From NCBI RefSeq assembly GCF_008298035.1, contig NZ_CP042910.1, forward strand, positions 4,789,001 to 4,853,000: a stretch of DNA of 64,000 nt, written 5' to 3'. Of this stretch, positions 48,135-57,311 are shown in pieces. Under the pieces are notes generated by a model. That model saw only the letters and a list, made by a program, of their open reading frames with translations, ran no database searches and was not told the origin of the DNA. Position 1 is the first letter of the stretch; each line of letters starts with the position of its first letter. The stretch comes from Gimesia maris (GTDB lineage: Bacteria > Planctomycetota > Planctomycetia > Planctomycetales > Planctomycetaceae). A program made the position numbers and the translations under genes.

Positions 48135-49475
48135 TTATTTTTCAGGTTGAGTTGTTGCGGTTTTCTGCACATCTGACTTCCAGGCAGCGAGTGCAGATTG
48201 CATTTGCTGAACTCGTTGTGGCTGGTTGTCAGCCAGATTTTTTGATTCTGACATATCTCGAGTGAGATCATACAACTCAATCGGTTCTTTACGAGTCTGA
48301 TTCAGAACCAGTTTCCAATGCCCCTGTCGCATTGCAGATTTGCCATTGTATTCCCAGAATATCTGGCGGGGCACAAGTGATTTCCGGTCTTTTAATAATG
48401 AAACCAGACTGACCCCATCCAGCTTGTGTCCCGCAGGGATTTTCGCATTTGCCAATTCCAGAATGGTAGGCATCAAGTCGATACTGATGACGGGCTCATC
48501 ACACACCGTTCCCTCAGGAATCCGCCCAGGCCAGCAGGCAATCGCTGGCACACGATGCCCCCCTTCCCAGAGACTGCCTTTGAAACCACGCAGCTTTCCG
48601 TTCGAACCATTCTTGTTAGCACCATTATCGGACAGAAAGAAAATGAATGTTTTTTCAGTCAGGTTCACTTCTTTTAAGACATCGACTATTTGTCCGATGC
48701 CTTTATCCATCTCGGTATTCATCTCACGGTAGGCATTCGCGATATCTTTTCGTTTCGCAGACTTGATATCGCCGCCCCCCTCTTTGCGCATCGGTTGATC
48801 ATGGGGTCCCTGATAGGGAGAATGCACGGCTTCATGTGCGATATAGACAAAAAATGGTTTTTCTTGTTGCTGACGAATAAACTCCAGGGCATGATCATTG
48901 ATCAGATGCGTCACATACCCCTGCTCTTCACGGTTCAACTCAGCGTTATGCCACCAGTCAAATACTCCGGTCCCATCCAGATGGGCAAAATAGTCAACAT
49001 TCCCGCTCACGTACCCCACGAACTGCTGAAACCCACGAAATGTCGGATTGTACTGTCTTTGATAACCCAGATGCCATTTGCCAAACATGCCTGTCTGGTA
49101 ACCCGCATCCTGCAGGCATTGTGCCAGCGTGATTTCATTTTTCTGCAAACCATGATGTCGGTTCTTCTTCGGGTTCGCATAGACCACTCCATCAATCCCG
49201 GCTCTCTGTTGATAGCGGCCAGTCAGCAAGCCTGCTCGTGTGGGACTGCAGACTGCTCCGCTGGAATGAAAATCAGTAAATCTGATACCATTGGCAGCCA
49301 GCCGATCCAGATGAGGGGTATTGCAATTCTGACTCCCGTAACAGCTCAGGTCGCCATACCCTAAATCGTCAGCCATAATCAATACGATATTAGGTTTCGA
49401 TATCGCGTCTGCAGCAGATAAAAGAGCAGGCAGCAATGTATACACCGATAGAGCGATGATCAGAGTTCTTATCAC
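48135..49475 (-). CDS. Type I (formylglycine) sulfatase
   Basis: 446 residues, exported (signal near residues 3-22, TLIIALSVYTLLPALLSAA). The N-terminal NIVLIMADDLGYGDLSCYG and the formylglycine motif CSPTR (Cys76, Arg80) place it in the alkaline-phosphatase superfamily. The Cys must be oxidised by a formylglycine-generating enzyme, which is not in the window. Substrate unknown, probably a sulfated polysaccharide. It starts at a GTG with GAGG 8 nt upstream. It follows the DUF1501 gene and precedes the ceramidase-like gene by 29 nt. Confidence 0.93.
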   Translation of the reverse strand: MIRTLIIALSVYTLLPALLSAADAISKPNIVLIMADDLGYGDLSCYGSQNCNTPHLDRLAANGIRFTDFHSSGAVCSPTRAGLLTGRYQQRAGIDGVVYANPKKNRHHGLQKNEITLAQCLQDAGYQTGMFGKWHLGYQRQYNPTFRGFQQFVGYVSGNVDYFAHLDGTGVFDWWHNAELNREEQGYVTHLINDHALEFIRQQQEKPFFVYIAHEAVHSPYQGPHDQPMRKEGGGDIKSAKRKDIANAYREMNTEMDKGIGQIVDVLKEVNLTEKTFIFFLSDNGANKNGSNGKLRGFKGSLWEGGHRVPAIACWPGRIPEGTVCDEPVISIDLMPTILELANAKIPAGHKLDGVSLVSLLKDRKSLVPRQIFWEYNGKSAMRQGHWKLVLNQTRKEPIELYDLTRDMSESKNLADNQPQRVQQMQSALAAWKSDVQKTATTQPEK

Positions 49476-49548
49476 GGAGCGGCCTCGTACACAGGAGAAT
49501 CCGATGCAATACAGGAAAGATTCAGCATCAGCTTAGATTCACGAATTC

Positions 49549-49580
49549 GTATCACCTTATTAGACCGCAGGCTGTGATAC
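49549..49580. repeat. 7-bp inverted repeat upstream of the sulfatase
   Basis: GTATCAC and GTGATAC, perfect over 7 bp with an 18-nt loop, lie between the DUF1501 stop and the sulfatase start on the same strand. No T-run follows, so an operator or an mRNA processing signal is more likely than a terminator. Chance cannot be excluded. Confidence 0.25.
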
Positions 49581-49635
49581 AAATCAATCATAACCATCAG
49601 GAGAGCTGAAATTGAAATCTCTGTCCCAGATGGGT

Positions 49636-50934
49636 TCAGGCAAACAATTCCTGCATGACTCGACCGTGGGGGACCAGCATCGTGGGACGGCCGGTATTGG
49701 TGAAGTACTCCATCAGTGGGTCGATCCCCAGGCTGTGATAGATTGTCGCAGCGATATCATCGGGCTTGATCTCAGTACCTTCATCAGGCGCATCTCCAGC
49801 TTTGGTTGTTCCACCGATGAACTGACCTGGTCTGATTCCAGCCCCCGTCATCAGACACCAGTTCACGCGCGGATAATGATCGCGACCTGCATTGACATTG
49901 ATTTTAGGTGTGCGGCCGAACTCGCCCATAATTACAATCAGGGTTCGTTCCAGTAACCCTTTCTGCTTCAACATTTCCAGTCCCGCCGTCATTCCACCAT
50001 CCAATGCAGGTAATAACCGACGATGACCGGCGAAGTTTTCTGTATGCGTATCCCAGCCAGCATAGGTGACCGTCACAAAAGGCACACCATATTCAATCAG
50101 GCGACACCCCAGAAAGACAGACTGGTTAAATTCATCGGGTGTAAACAGGTTACGAATCGACTTTGATTCCTGTTCCACATCGAAAGCTGTCCGTGCCCGT
50201 TTTGAAGTGATCATGTTATATGCCTGTGAGCCGAACTGGTCTAATGCTTCCAGCAACTGGCTCTCGGTCGCTTCGTTTTTAAAACGTCGGTTCAGTTTAT
50301 CGAGCAACTGCTGTCTCTGATTGACCTTTTCCAGCGTGAGACCTTCAGGTAGAGAAATTCCTCGAACCTGAAAAGGCTGTCCCGGTCGCGGAACAGTGTT
50401 GGTTTTAAAGGGCGCATATGCATCCCCCATATAGCCGGCATTCCATTCGGTTTTGGGAATCGCCACATAACCCGGAAGGTCCGGCTTACTTGAGATTTCC
50501 TTACTGACCACCGAACCGAGTGAGGGATAAATCAACGCGGGTACCGGTCGATTCCCCGTAGAAATCCAGGATTGCCCCTGGGGATGAGCACCCGCCGAAT
50601 GAGAGATGCCTCGAATCAAAGTAAACTGATCCGCTTTCGCCGCATACCTGGGCATGTACTCACAGACATTAAATCCGGAAAGACACGTCTGAATGGATTG
50701 AAACTCTCCTTGCGTCTCACTCGGCGCATCAGGTTTCCTGTCCAGCGTATCCAGATGCGAAACACCTCCCGCCAGATTCAGGAACAGGACAGCATCCGCT
50801 TTTCTGGTCTTCGAAACCGCAGACTCAGCATTGGCTGCCGTCAACTTCATAAATCCCGGCAACGATAATCCAAGCCCTCCCAGAAATCCAATCTGTAATG
50901 CGCTGCGTCTACTGATTTCCTGTTGATTCATCAT
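49636..50934 (-). CDS. DUF1501 family protein (3 of 3), paired with DUF1549/DUF1553
   Basis: 432 residues. A Tat-like N-terminus (ISRRSALQIG) and hydrophobic run lead into the DUF1501 fold: FLNLAGGVSHLDTLDRKP, CRLIEYGVPFVTVTYAGWDTH, MGEFGRTPKINVNAGRDHYP, DDIAATIYHSLGIDP. It lies 45 nt after the LRR-DUF1549/1553 gene, the standard planctomycete pair. Two ATG codons in tandem offer the start; the GGAGAG-like signal is upstream. Periplasmic, reaction unknown. Confidence 0.87.
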   Translation of the reverse strand: MMNQQEISRRSALQIGFLGGLGLSLPGFMKLTAANAESAVSKTRKADAVLFLNLAGGVSHLDTLDRKPDAPSETQGEFQSIQTCLSGFNVCEYMPRYAAKADQFTLIRGISHSAGAHPQGQSWISTGNRPVPALIYPSLGSVVSKEISSKPDLPGYVAIPKTEWNAGYMGDAYAPFKTNTVPRPGQPFQVRGISLPEGLTLEKVNQRQQLLDKLNRRFKNEATESQLLEALDQFGSQAYNMITSKRARTAFDVEQESKSIRNLFTPDEFNQSVFLGCRLIEYGVPFVTVTYAGWDTHTENFAGHRRLLPALDGGMTAGLEMLKQKGLLERTLIVIMGEFGRTPKINVNAGRDHYPRVNWCLMTGAGIRPGQFIGGTTKAGDAPDEGTEIKPDDIAATIYHSLGIDPLMEYFTNTGRPTMLVPHGRVMQELFA

Positions 50935-50979
50935 CTTTGCTCTCTCCGGGAACGATCTTTTCCCATCTGTCTCACTGAA

Positions 50980-53900
50980 TTAATGATTGGTAATGAATTC
51001 CTGAGTATTGAGTAACACCCACAAGAGGTCATGCAAACCTTCCTGAACTGTTTCCGTTTTTTGCAAATGCTTCAGGCTTTCTTTCCATTCTGATTCTTCC
51101 GGTAATCGAGAAAGCGTGCGCAGATACGCCTCTGTGACCAGCATTCCCTGTTCAGACTGTGTGAATGATTTTCCCTTCAGTTCCATCAGCCAGCTGTCGG
51201 AACGTGTAAGGTGGCCCAGCATTTCCGAATCATTACGCACATACAGCGACTGCAGGAGTGTCGGTTCATCCTGACGTTCGCAATCACAATTGGTAGTTCG
51301 TAAAGGTTTTCCAAAAACCAGCAGAGAAAAATCAATAGCACGGGTCTGATAGGAAAGCGGATGCTGTGTAATTTTACGCCGATCTGTGTGGGTCGCCAGT
51401 TTTGCCAACTGTTTCTCACTGGCTGTAGCCTGCAGAATGGCATCGATGGCAACTTCCGCCGGCAGGCGTCTCAGTACCGCGTGACTGAAATTACGCGTAT
51501 CCTTTCGATTCGTCAGATGCGGCCGCCAGCTGAGCTGATAGGTGCGGCTGTTGGCAATCGTCCGATGCAGCCACTTCATATCATATCCACTCTTAATGAA
51601 CCCATTCACCAGATAATCAAGCAGTGCCTTATTGCTGGGCGGATTCGCTTGATTCAGATCGTCCGGTGGATTGATAATACCGACATTGAAATAGTGAGCC
51701 CAGATCCGGTTCACAAATGCTTTGGCAAAATAGTGATTCGGTTCGTTCAGCATCCACTGCATCAACAGCTCTCGTGGATCATTGCTCTCACTGATATCAA
51801 TTTCCTCTCCCCCCAGCAGTTTGGCAACCTGTTTTTCAGTTTTGGCAGGTTCAATATAAACCTCGCGCCAGGGAATTGATCGTCCTTCCGCTGCGATTCG
51901 TAAATAACTCTGTCTCCGTAACGCAGCTGTATTCAATTTCACGGGAACCCCCAGCATATTCCGCGTCTGCTCATGCAGCACAGCTGCATCTGGGGGCACG
52001 CCAAATTTAATCCGGGTAAAGAATTCGGTAAAGAGTTCGAAATCCTGCTTCGACCATTCATCGAACGGATGTTTATGGCATTGCGCACAATCCAGCCGCA
52101 TTCCCAGGAAGGTATAACCAAAGGCCAGCGCTTTATCTGAGGGAACCGTCATATTCCCCCGCGCCCAATAGTGTGGCATAGTGTTATCCAGCGCAGTAAA
52201 GTCGGCCCGATCTTTAATACTGGTAAACTCACTCTGCTGGGCCATGAATTCTTCAAAGGTCTGTCCGGGCAGTCGGCTGGTTCCCAAGATGATACCGGAG
52301 ACGATTTGATCCCAGCCGATGTTGTCCTCTACGCGCCTCTGAATCCAGGCGTTCCATTGACCGGCAACCGGTTGTGCCATTTCGGTCCCGCCAAGATATC
52401 CGGCATTACTCCCCGTGAGATCGGAGAGTTTCATACTCCACCACGCGACATACGCAGGACGCTCAAGCAGTTCCTCGATTTTTTGCGCTCGTTTTTCTGT
52501 AGACGTATCCTTGAGGAACTCTCGTATTTCATCTGGTGCAGGCAGCGTACCTGTCATATCCAGGCTGACACGTCTGAGAAATTCTTCATCTGTGCACAAC
52601 TCCGATGGCTGAATTCCGAGCTTACGCAACTTGTTGATGACATGCTGATCCACTTTGGTCGGCGTCGGTACATCGGGATATTGATTGTCTTCATACTTCT
52701 TAACAGGCAGAATGACCTGAGTTGAAAAGATGCCGTTGTCATAATAGGAAATGACGTACGTATCCCCGGGACCCCGGGAGTGAATGATTCCCTCCGGAGT
52801 GACTGCAGCCACACTATCATCTTTGGATTCAAATCGGGTCAGGCAGGTCACATCTTCACGAGTGCCATCCGACCAGACCGCGATGGCATTGAGGGAGACT
52901 GCCTCTCCTTTTTCAGAAAAAACGACCTGCTGCGGCGTCACATCCAGACGAATAAACCGGGGGGAGTTTTTCTCATTTTTATTTGCCCCAGCTTTGATCC
53001 ACTCTCGTAACAGACTCTGTTCCCAGCCACCCGGCGGCAGTCGTACGCCCCCTTCATGTTCGTCTTCCGAAGTGGGCTTGTTCAACACCAGGCTCTGTTC
53101 AGGGTGTGCTTTGTCAATCCGTTTCAGCAGGTTGTCGTGATCCAGTTTGAAATCGTAGCCAAACATCGACAGTTGAAAACCACCACGTCCCTGAAACGAT
53201 CCATGGCAGTTCCGACTGTTACACCCCAGTCGTCCCAGCAGCGGAATGACATGCTGCTGGAAATCAGGCTTGAGTTTTTCACCGGCTGAGATACGTTCCT
53301 GAATGGGAGGTAAAACAGCTTTCAACTGAATGGAATCTGATCCAGCAAATAAGACAGGTGTGGTTGAAGCATCTGACTTCTCACCAGTAAATATGTTCGT
53401 CTTTTCCAAGTTCCTTTTGAGTTGTTGAATAGAGGATTCACCCAGTCCCGTATATTGGATCTCCAGACCTTTCAGTTGAGTCAAACCCGATAATGCATCC
53501 ACTACAACTGGCTGTAATTTCGTTCGATTCAGCGACAGGTGCTCAAGGCTCTCTAATGTATTCAATGCTGACAATTGCGAACCTGTGATTGCGGTCCGTG
53601 CAAGATAGAGAATTTTCAGTTGTTTCAGTTCCGTAAGCGATTTCAATCCGGCATCGCTTACTTGCGTTCCGGACAGAAACAGCACTTCCAGATTATTCAG
53701 ATCTGCCAGCGTCTGCATTCCCTGGTCGGTTACATTCAAATTTCGCAAGGAAAGCACCTTGAGTTGCTTCAGGGAAGATAAATGCTGTAGACCGGCATCG
53801 GTGACTTTCGTATTGTCCAGATAAAGCCGCTCCAGTTTGTTGAGTTTCTTCAGACAACTCAAACCCGAATCACCAACCGCTGATTCGGAGAGCATCAGGG

Positions 53901-54219
53901 TATCAAGGTTCGTCAGATCTCGAATATACAGGAGAGCTTCATCACCCAGATGAGGACAGACCATTGCCAGATAGTCGAGTCGAGGGAATTGTTCCAGTTG
54001 GTTCAATGCTTCAAGTGTGACATGCGGTTTGCTTAACCGGACGAGACGAGCGCTACCATCTTTATTTGTCTGCAGATTCGTACAGAATCGCCGTAGTCCT
54101 TCCACTGCCAGCTGTTCGGGAGTTCTGGCTTCAACGGGAGCAACCTTCTCCGCCGGAAATACCGGCTGCGTAAAAATAACCGCGAACAAGGCCAGGAGAA
54201 ACCACCGTCGGACCAGCAT
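50980..54219 (-). CDS. LRR-cytochrome-like-DUF1549-DUF1553 fusion protein
   Basis: 1079 residues with a signal peptide (1-23). Leucine-rich repeats occupy about 60-270 (LNKLERLYLDNTKVTDAGLQHL and variants every ~24 residues). Then a planctomycete cytochrome-like domain with CNSRNCHG (Cys333, Cys338, His339, a CX4CH rather than CXXCH), a bacterial Ig-like segment (about 430-520), DUF1549 (about 540-740) with CAQCHKHPFDEW, and DUF1553 (about 790-1060). DUF1549/1553 proteins are exported and of unknown activity, often next to DUF1501. The LRR block is not part of the usual short members. Shine-Dalgarno GAGGTGAG precedes the ATG. Confidence 0.82.
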   Translation of the reverse strand: MLVRRWFLLALFAVIFTQPVFPAEKVAPVEARTPEQLAVEGLRRFCTNLQTNKDGSARLVRLSKPHVTLEALNQLEQFPRLDYLAMVCPHLGDEALLYIRDLTNLDTLMLSESAVGDSGLSCLKKLNKLERLYLDNTKVTDAGLQHLSSLKQLKVLSLRNLNVTDQGMQTLADLNNLEVLFLSGTQVSDAGLKSLTELKQLKILYLARTAITGSQLSALNTLESLEHLSLNRTKLQPVVVDALSGLTQLKGLEIQYTGLGESSIQQLKRNLEKTNIFTGEKSDASTTPVLFAGSDSIQLKAVLPPIQERISAGEKLKPDFQQHVIPLLGRLGCNSRNCHGSFQGRGGFQLSMFGYDFKLDHDNLLKRIDKAHPEQSLVLNKPTSEDEHEGGVRLPPGGWEQSLLREWIKAGANKNEKNSPRFIRLDVTPQQVVFSEKGEAVSLNAIAVWSDGTREDVTCLTRFESKDDSVAAVTPEGIIHSRGPGDTYVISYYDNGIFSTQVILPVKKYEDNQYPDVPTPTKVDQHVINKLRKLGIQPSELCTDEEFLRRVSLDMTGTLPAPDEIREFLKDTSTEKRAQKIEELLERPAYVAWWSMKLSDLTGSNAGYLGGTEMAQPVAGQWNAWIQRRVEDNIGWDQIVSGIILGTSRLPGQTFEEFMAQQSEFTSIKDRADFTALDNTMPHYWARGNMTVPSDKALAFGYTFLGMRLDCAQCHKHPFDEWSKQDFELFTEFFTRIKFGVPPDAAVLHEQTRNMLGVPVKLNTAALRRQSYLRIAAEGRSIPWREVYIEPAKTEKQVAKLLGGEEIDISESNDPRELLMQWMLNEPNHYFAKAFVNRIWAHYFNVGIINPPDDLNQANPPSNKALLDYLVNGFIKSGYDMKWLHRTIANSRTYQLSWRPHLTNRKDTRNFSHAVLRRLPAEVAIDAILQATASEKQLAKLATHTDRRKITQHPLSYQTRAIDFSLLVFGKPLRTTNCDCERQDEPTLLQSLYVRNDSEMLGHLTRSDSWLMELKGKSFTQSEQGMLVTEAYLRTLSRLPEESEWKESLKHLQKTETVQEGLHDLLWVLLNTQEFITNH

Positions 54220-54377
54220 CTCTCACCTCTTTGAAATGGAATTCCAACAGGTAACCAATTGAGCCGCTTACATAAACACACCTTAATACGTCAACCCTGT
54301 CTAAGCAATGTTAAATAAATGACTTATCGGCTGATTTTCGTGATTTCGGACCGCCTTTGCTTGAACACGCCCCCGAA

Positions 54378-55148
54378 TTATTGAGCAGTCCAACCGCCAT
54401 CAACGGTCCAGCAGGCACCGGTGATTGACTTCGCCTGATCAGAGCACAGATAAGAGACCATCGCAGCAACTTCAGCAGGTTCGATCATTTTCCCGGTCGC
54501 AGACGCTTTCAGAAAGACCTGACTTTCGACCTGTTCTGCACTGATTCCCAGTGACTCTGCCTGCGCAGCGATCTGCTGTTCGACGAGTGGTGTCCTGACG
54601 TACGCGGGACAAATGACATTCGCAGTAATCTGAAACGGCCCTCCTTCCAGAGCCGTCGATTTTGTGAGACCTACCAGACCATGTTTCGCCGCGATATAAC
54701 CAGCTTTATTGAGCGACGCTACCTGGGAGTGGATCGAACCCATATTAATAACGCGGCCCCACCCCTGCTGCTTCATGCCGGGTAGGACATATTTCGTTAA
54801 TAGAAACGGCGCGGTCAGCATGACCTGCAGCATGTTTTCCCATACACTTTCCGGAAAATCCTCCAACGGGGCCACATGCTGAAATCCCGCATTGTTGACC
54901 AGAATGTCAATCGATCCGAATTCTTTCATAGTTTGTTCAACCAGTGACTGACAATCAGCCGCTTGGGACAGATCTATGGAAATGAACCGTGTTCGTTGAT
55001 CTTCCGCACTGAGGCTCGCCAGATAGTCTGGTTCATTCCGATCAGCAATCACCACATGACAACCTTCTCGAAACAAAGTCTGGGCAATTTCGGCACCAAT
55101 ACCACTCGCGGCTCCTGTAATCAAAGCAGTTCGAGGTAAAGACATCAC
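54378..55148 (-). CDS. 3-hydroxybutyrate dehydrogenase-type SDR
   Basis: 256 residues, classical SDR. Seen: TGAASGIGAEIAQ (nucleotide loop), NNAGFQHVAPLEDFP, the catalytic Ser in INMGSIHS, and YIAAKHG, giving the Tyr-Lys pair. FQHVAPLEDFP is typical of D-3-hydroxybutyrate dehydrogenase. It oxidises D-3-hydroxybutyrate to acetoacetate with NAD, or the reverse. It overlaps the preceding 3-hydroxyacyl dehydrogenase gene by 4 nt, so the two are translationally coupled and are the last genes of the operon. Confidence 0.85.
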   Translation of the reverse strand: MMSLPRTALITGAASGIGAEIAQTLFREGCHVVIADRNEPDYLASLSAEDQRTRFISIDLSQAADCQSLVEQTMKEFGSIDILVNNAGFQHVAPLEDFPESVWENMLQVMLTAPFLLTKYVLPGMKQQGWGRVINMGSIHSQVASLNKAGYIAAKHGLVGLTKSTALEGGPFQITANVICPAYVRTPLVEQQIAAQAESLGISAEQVESQVFLKASATGKMIEPAEVAAMVSYLCSDQAKSITGACWTVDGGWTAQ

Positions 55149-56080
55149 TTCTCCTCACTAATAATCTGTTGAATGCGGGCCAGTTTCTCATCTCGCCAGG
55201 CAGCCCATTCATTACGGTTTTTCTGATTCAGATATGACTGTGTTCCGGAAACTGCCTTCGACTTTGCGGATTCGGGGATACTTGTCCAGTTTTGCATATC
55301 CTCCCAGTATGCTTCAAAAGAAGCCCCGATCGTATCGATAAACTTCTGATATCCGCCTGCCCCACCGCCGAGTTCATAAATCAGATGCTGGCCCATCAGC
55401 GCCCACCGCAGACCGGGTCCTTTGCAAAGTGCAGCATCAATGTCTTCTACACTGGCGACCCCCGCATCCAGCAGTGAGAGTGATTCCCTCCAGACCGCCG
55501 CCGCCAGTCGATTGGCAATGTGTCCAGGGACTTCCCTGTTCAGGATTACGGGATGTTTTCCCAGTCCCTGAAAAAATTCTTTGACTGTTTCCATTGTTTC
55601 AGTAGCAGTCTGTTCGCCGGGAACGAGTTCCACCAGCGGGATCAGATGCGGCGGATTGAAAGGATGCGCGATCAATGCCCGTCCGGGATGCTGCATCACC
55701 GTCTGCATCCGCGTCATCAACAATCCTGAAGAACTGCTACCCAGAATTGCTGCTTCTGGAGCATACTGCTCGAATTGCTGATAGACGTCTGCTTTAATTT
55801 CATAATCTTCAATCACCGATTCCTGCACATATTCCACGTCAGTCAGCAGTTCCGCCAGAGAATCAACGACATTCAGCTTCTCCTCTGCTGTTGCAGCATC
55901 CTTGCGAGAAATCAGTTCCAGATCTGCCAGACGTTGCAGATTTTGTACAGACAGCTCCTGCGCCTGCTGTTTGACGGTGTTATTCACATCAAAGATGCGA
56001 ACTCTCAGCCCCTGGGCTGCAAAAAAAGTAGCCCAACTGGCACCAATCAATCCAGCTCCTAGAATTCCGATTTCCTGCAT
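55145..56080 (-). CDS. 3-hydroxyacyl-CoA dehydrogenase family protein (lambda-crystallin type)
   Basis: 311 residues. The N-terminal Rossmann domain starts GILGAGLIGASWATFFA; then SSSSGLLMTRMQ, the catalytic His in AHPFNPPHLIPLVE, and the C-terminal helical domain with PGLRWALMGQ. The pattern resembles lambda-crystallin/L-gulonate and L-carnitine 3-dehydrogenases more than fatty-acid oxidation FadB. It probably oxidises an L-3-hydroxy acid or its CoA ester. AAGGTCAG lies upstream. It is 34 nt after the thiolase and overlaps the SDR gene by 4 nt. The substrate is inferred from context only. Confidence 0.83.
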   Translation of the reverse strand: MQEIGILGAGLIGASWATFFAAQGLRVRIFDVNNTVKQQAQELSVQNLQRLADLELISRKDAATAEEKLNVVDSLAELLTDVEYVQESVIEDYEIKADVYQQFEQYAPEAAILGSSSSGLLMTRMQTVMQHPGRALIAHPFNPPHLIPLVELVPGEQTATETMETVKEFFQGLGKHPVILNREVPGHIANRLAAAVWRESLSLLDAGVASVEDIDAALCKGPGLRWALMGQHLIYELGGGAGGYQKFIDTIGASFEAYWEDMQNWTSIPESAKSKAVSGTQSYLNQKNRNEWAAWRDEKLARIQQIISEEK

Positions 56081-56114
56081 CTGACCTTATACTTTCTTTT
56101 GATGACTAAATCAC

Positions 56115-57311
56115 TCACGCCGCTTCGAATAACATGGCAATCCCCATGCCTCCGCCAATACACAGCGAAGCAATCCCATGTTGTGTCTTCCGCTTCTGCA
56201 TCTCGTGCAATAGACTAACCGCTATCCGCGAACCACTGGCTCCCAAGGGGTGTCCCAGGGCAATCGCTCCGCCATTCACATTCACCCGCTCCTCATCCCA
56301 GTTCAGTGTTTTACCGACAGCCAGAGTTTGAGCCGCAAAGGCTTCGTTCACTTCCAGCAAGCCAATATCTTTCAGTTTAAGTTTTTCAGCTTTCAATAGT
56401 GCATCGACTGCGTGAGCGGGTCCCATGCCCATAAATTGTGGATCCAGCCCTACATTGGAAAACGCGCGAATCCAAGCCAGGGGTTGCAGTTTATTGTCTT
56501 CAACAAAACTTTCGCCAGCAATCAGCAAAGTCGCGGCACCATCATTGATTCCAGAGGAATTCGCAGCTGTCACAGTACCTTCCGGTTTAAACGCAGGCCG
56601 TAAACAGGAGATCGTTTCATAACTGGTCCCTTTGCGGGGATATTCATCGTCAGTGACCAGGGTTGCTTCTTTTTTCCTGCTCGTGACGTGAACGCTCACG
56701 ATCTCCTTTTCGAATTTCCCGGCTTCGATGGCTGCCTGACAGCGTTCCTGACTTTGAACCGCATAGCGATCTTGTGCCTCGCGGGAGATATCATATTTCT
56801 CGGAAAGGTTTTCAGCCGTTATTCCCATGTGACAGTCGTAAAAGGCATCCCACAAGGCATCGTGAATCATGGAATCCACAAGTTGCTGATTTCCCATCCG
56901 GTAACCACTGCGGGCACCCTGCAGCAGATACGGAGCATTACTCATACTTTCCATGCCCCCTGCCAGCACAACGCGGGCATTGCCACACAGAATCGACTGC
57001 ACACCCAAAGCGACTGATTTCAAACCAGAACCACACACCATATTCACCGTGGTCGCGGGCACGCCGAATGGCATACCTGCGTTGAGTGCCACCTGCCGGG
57101 CCGGGTTCATACCACACCCCGCCGTAAATACCTGCCCCAGAAATACCTCATCGACCTGTGAGGCACTCAGTTGCCCCCGTTTCAATGTTTCCTTAGCGAC
57201 AATCGTTCCCAGGTTGACTGCGGAGAGATCTTTAAAAGCCCCGTTGAAAGCACCGATCGGTGTGCGGGCGGCACTGAGTACGGCGACTCTTGTCTGTTTC
57301 TGCTGACTCAT
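56115..57311 (-). CDS. Acetyl-CoA acetyltransferase (thiolase)
   Basis: 398 residues. It splits acetoacetyl-CoA (or other 3-ketoacyl-CoA) to acetyl-CoA, or condenses two acetyl-CoA. Seen: nucleophilic Cys in [11 protein letters not shown] (about 89), [28 protein letters not shown] with its His, and the second Cys in [13 protein letters not shown]. The features favour biosynthetic/short-chain type (AtoB/PhaA-like). Its start overlaps the acid-CoA ligase stop by 4 nt. Together with the neighbouring dehydrogenases this supports a 3-hydroxybutyrate/acetoacetate route. Confidence 0.93.
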   Translation of the reverse strand: MSQQKQTRVAVLSAARTPIGAFNGAFKDLSAVNLGTIVAKETLKRGQLSASQVDEVFLGQVFTAGCGMNPARQVALNAGMPFGVPATTVNMVCGSGLKSVALGVQSILCGNARVVLAGGMESMSNAPYLLQGARSGYRMGNQQLVDSMIHDALWDAFYDCHMGITAENLSEKYDISREAQDRYAVQSQERCQAAIEAGKFEKEIVSVHVTSRKKEATLVTDDEYPRKGTSYETISCLRPAFKPEGTVTAANSSGINDGAATLLIAGESFVEDNKLQPLAWIRAFSNVGLDPQFMGMGPAHAVDALLKAEKLKLKDIGLLEVNEAFAAQTLAVGKTLNWDEERVNVNGGAIALGHPLGASGSRIAVSLLHEMQKRKTQHGIASLCIGGGMGIAMLFEAA

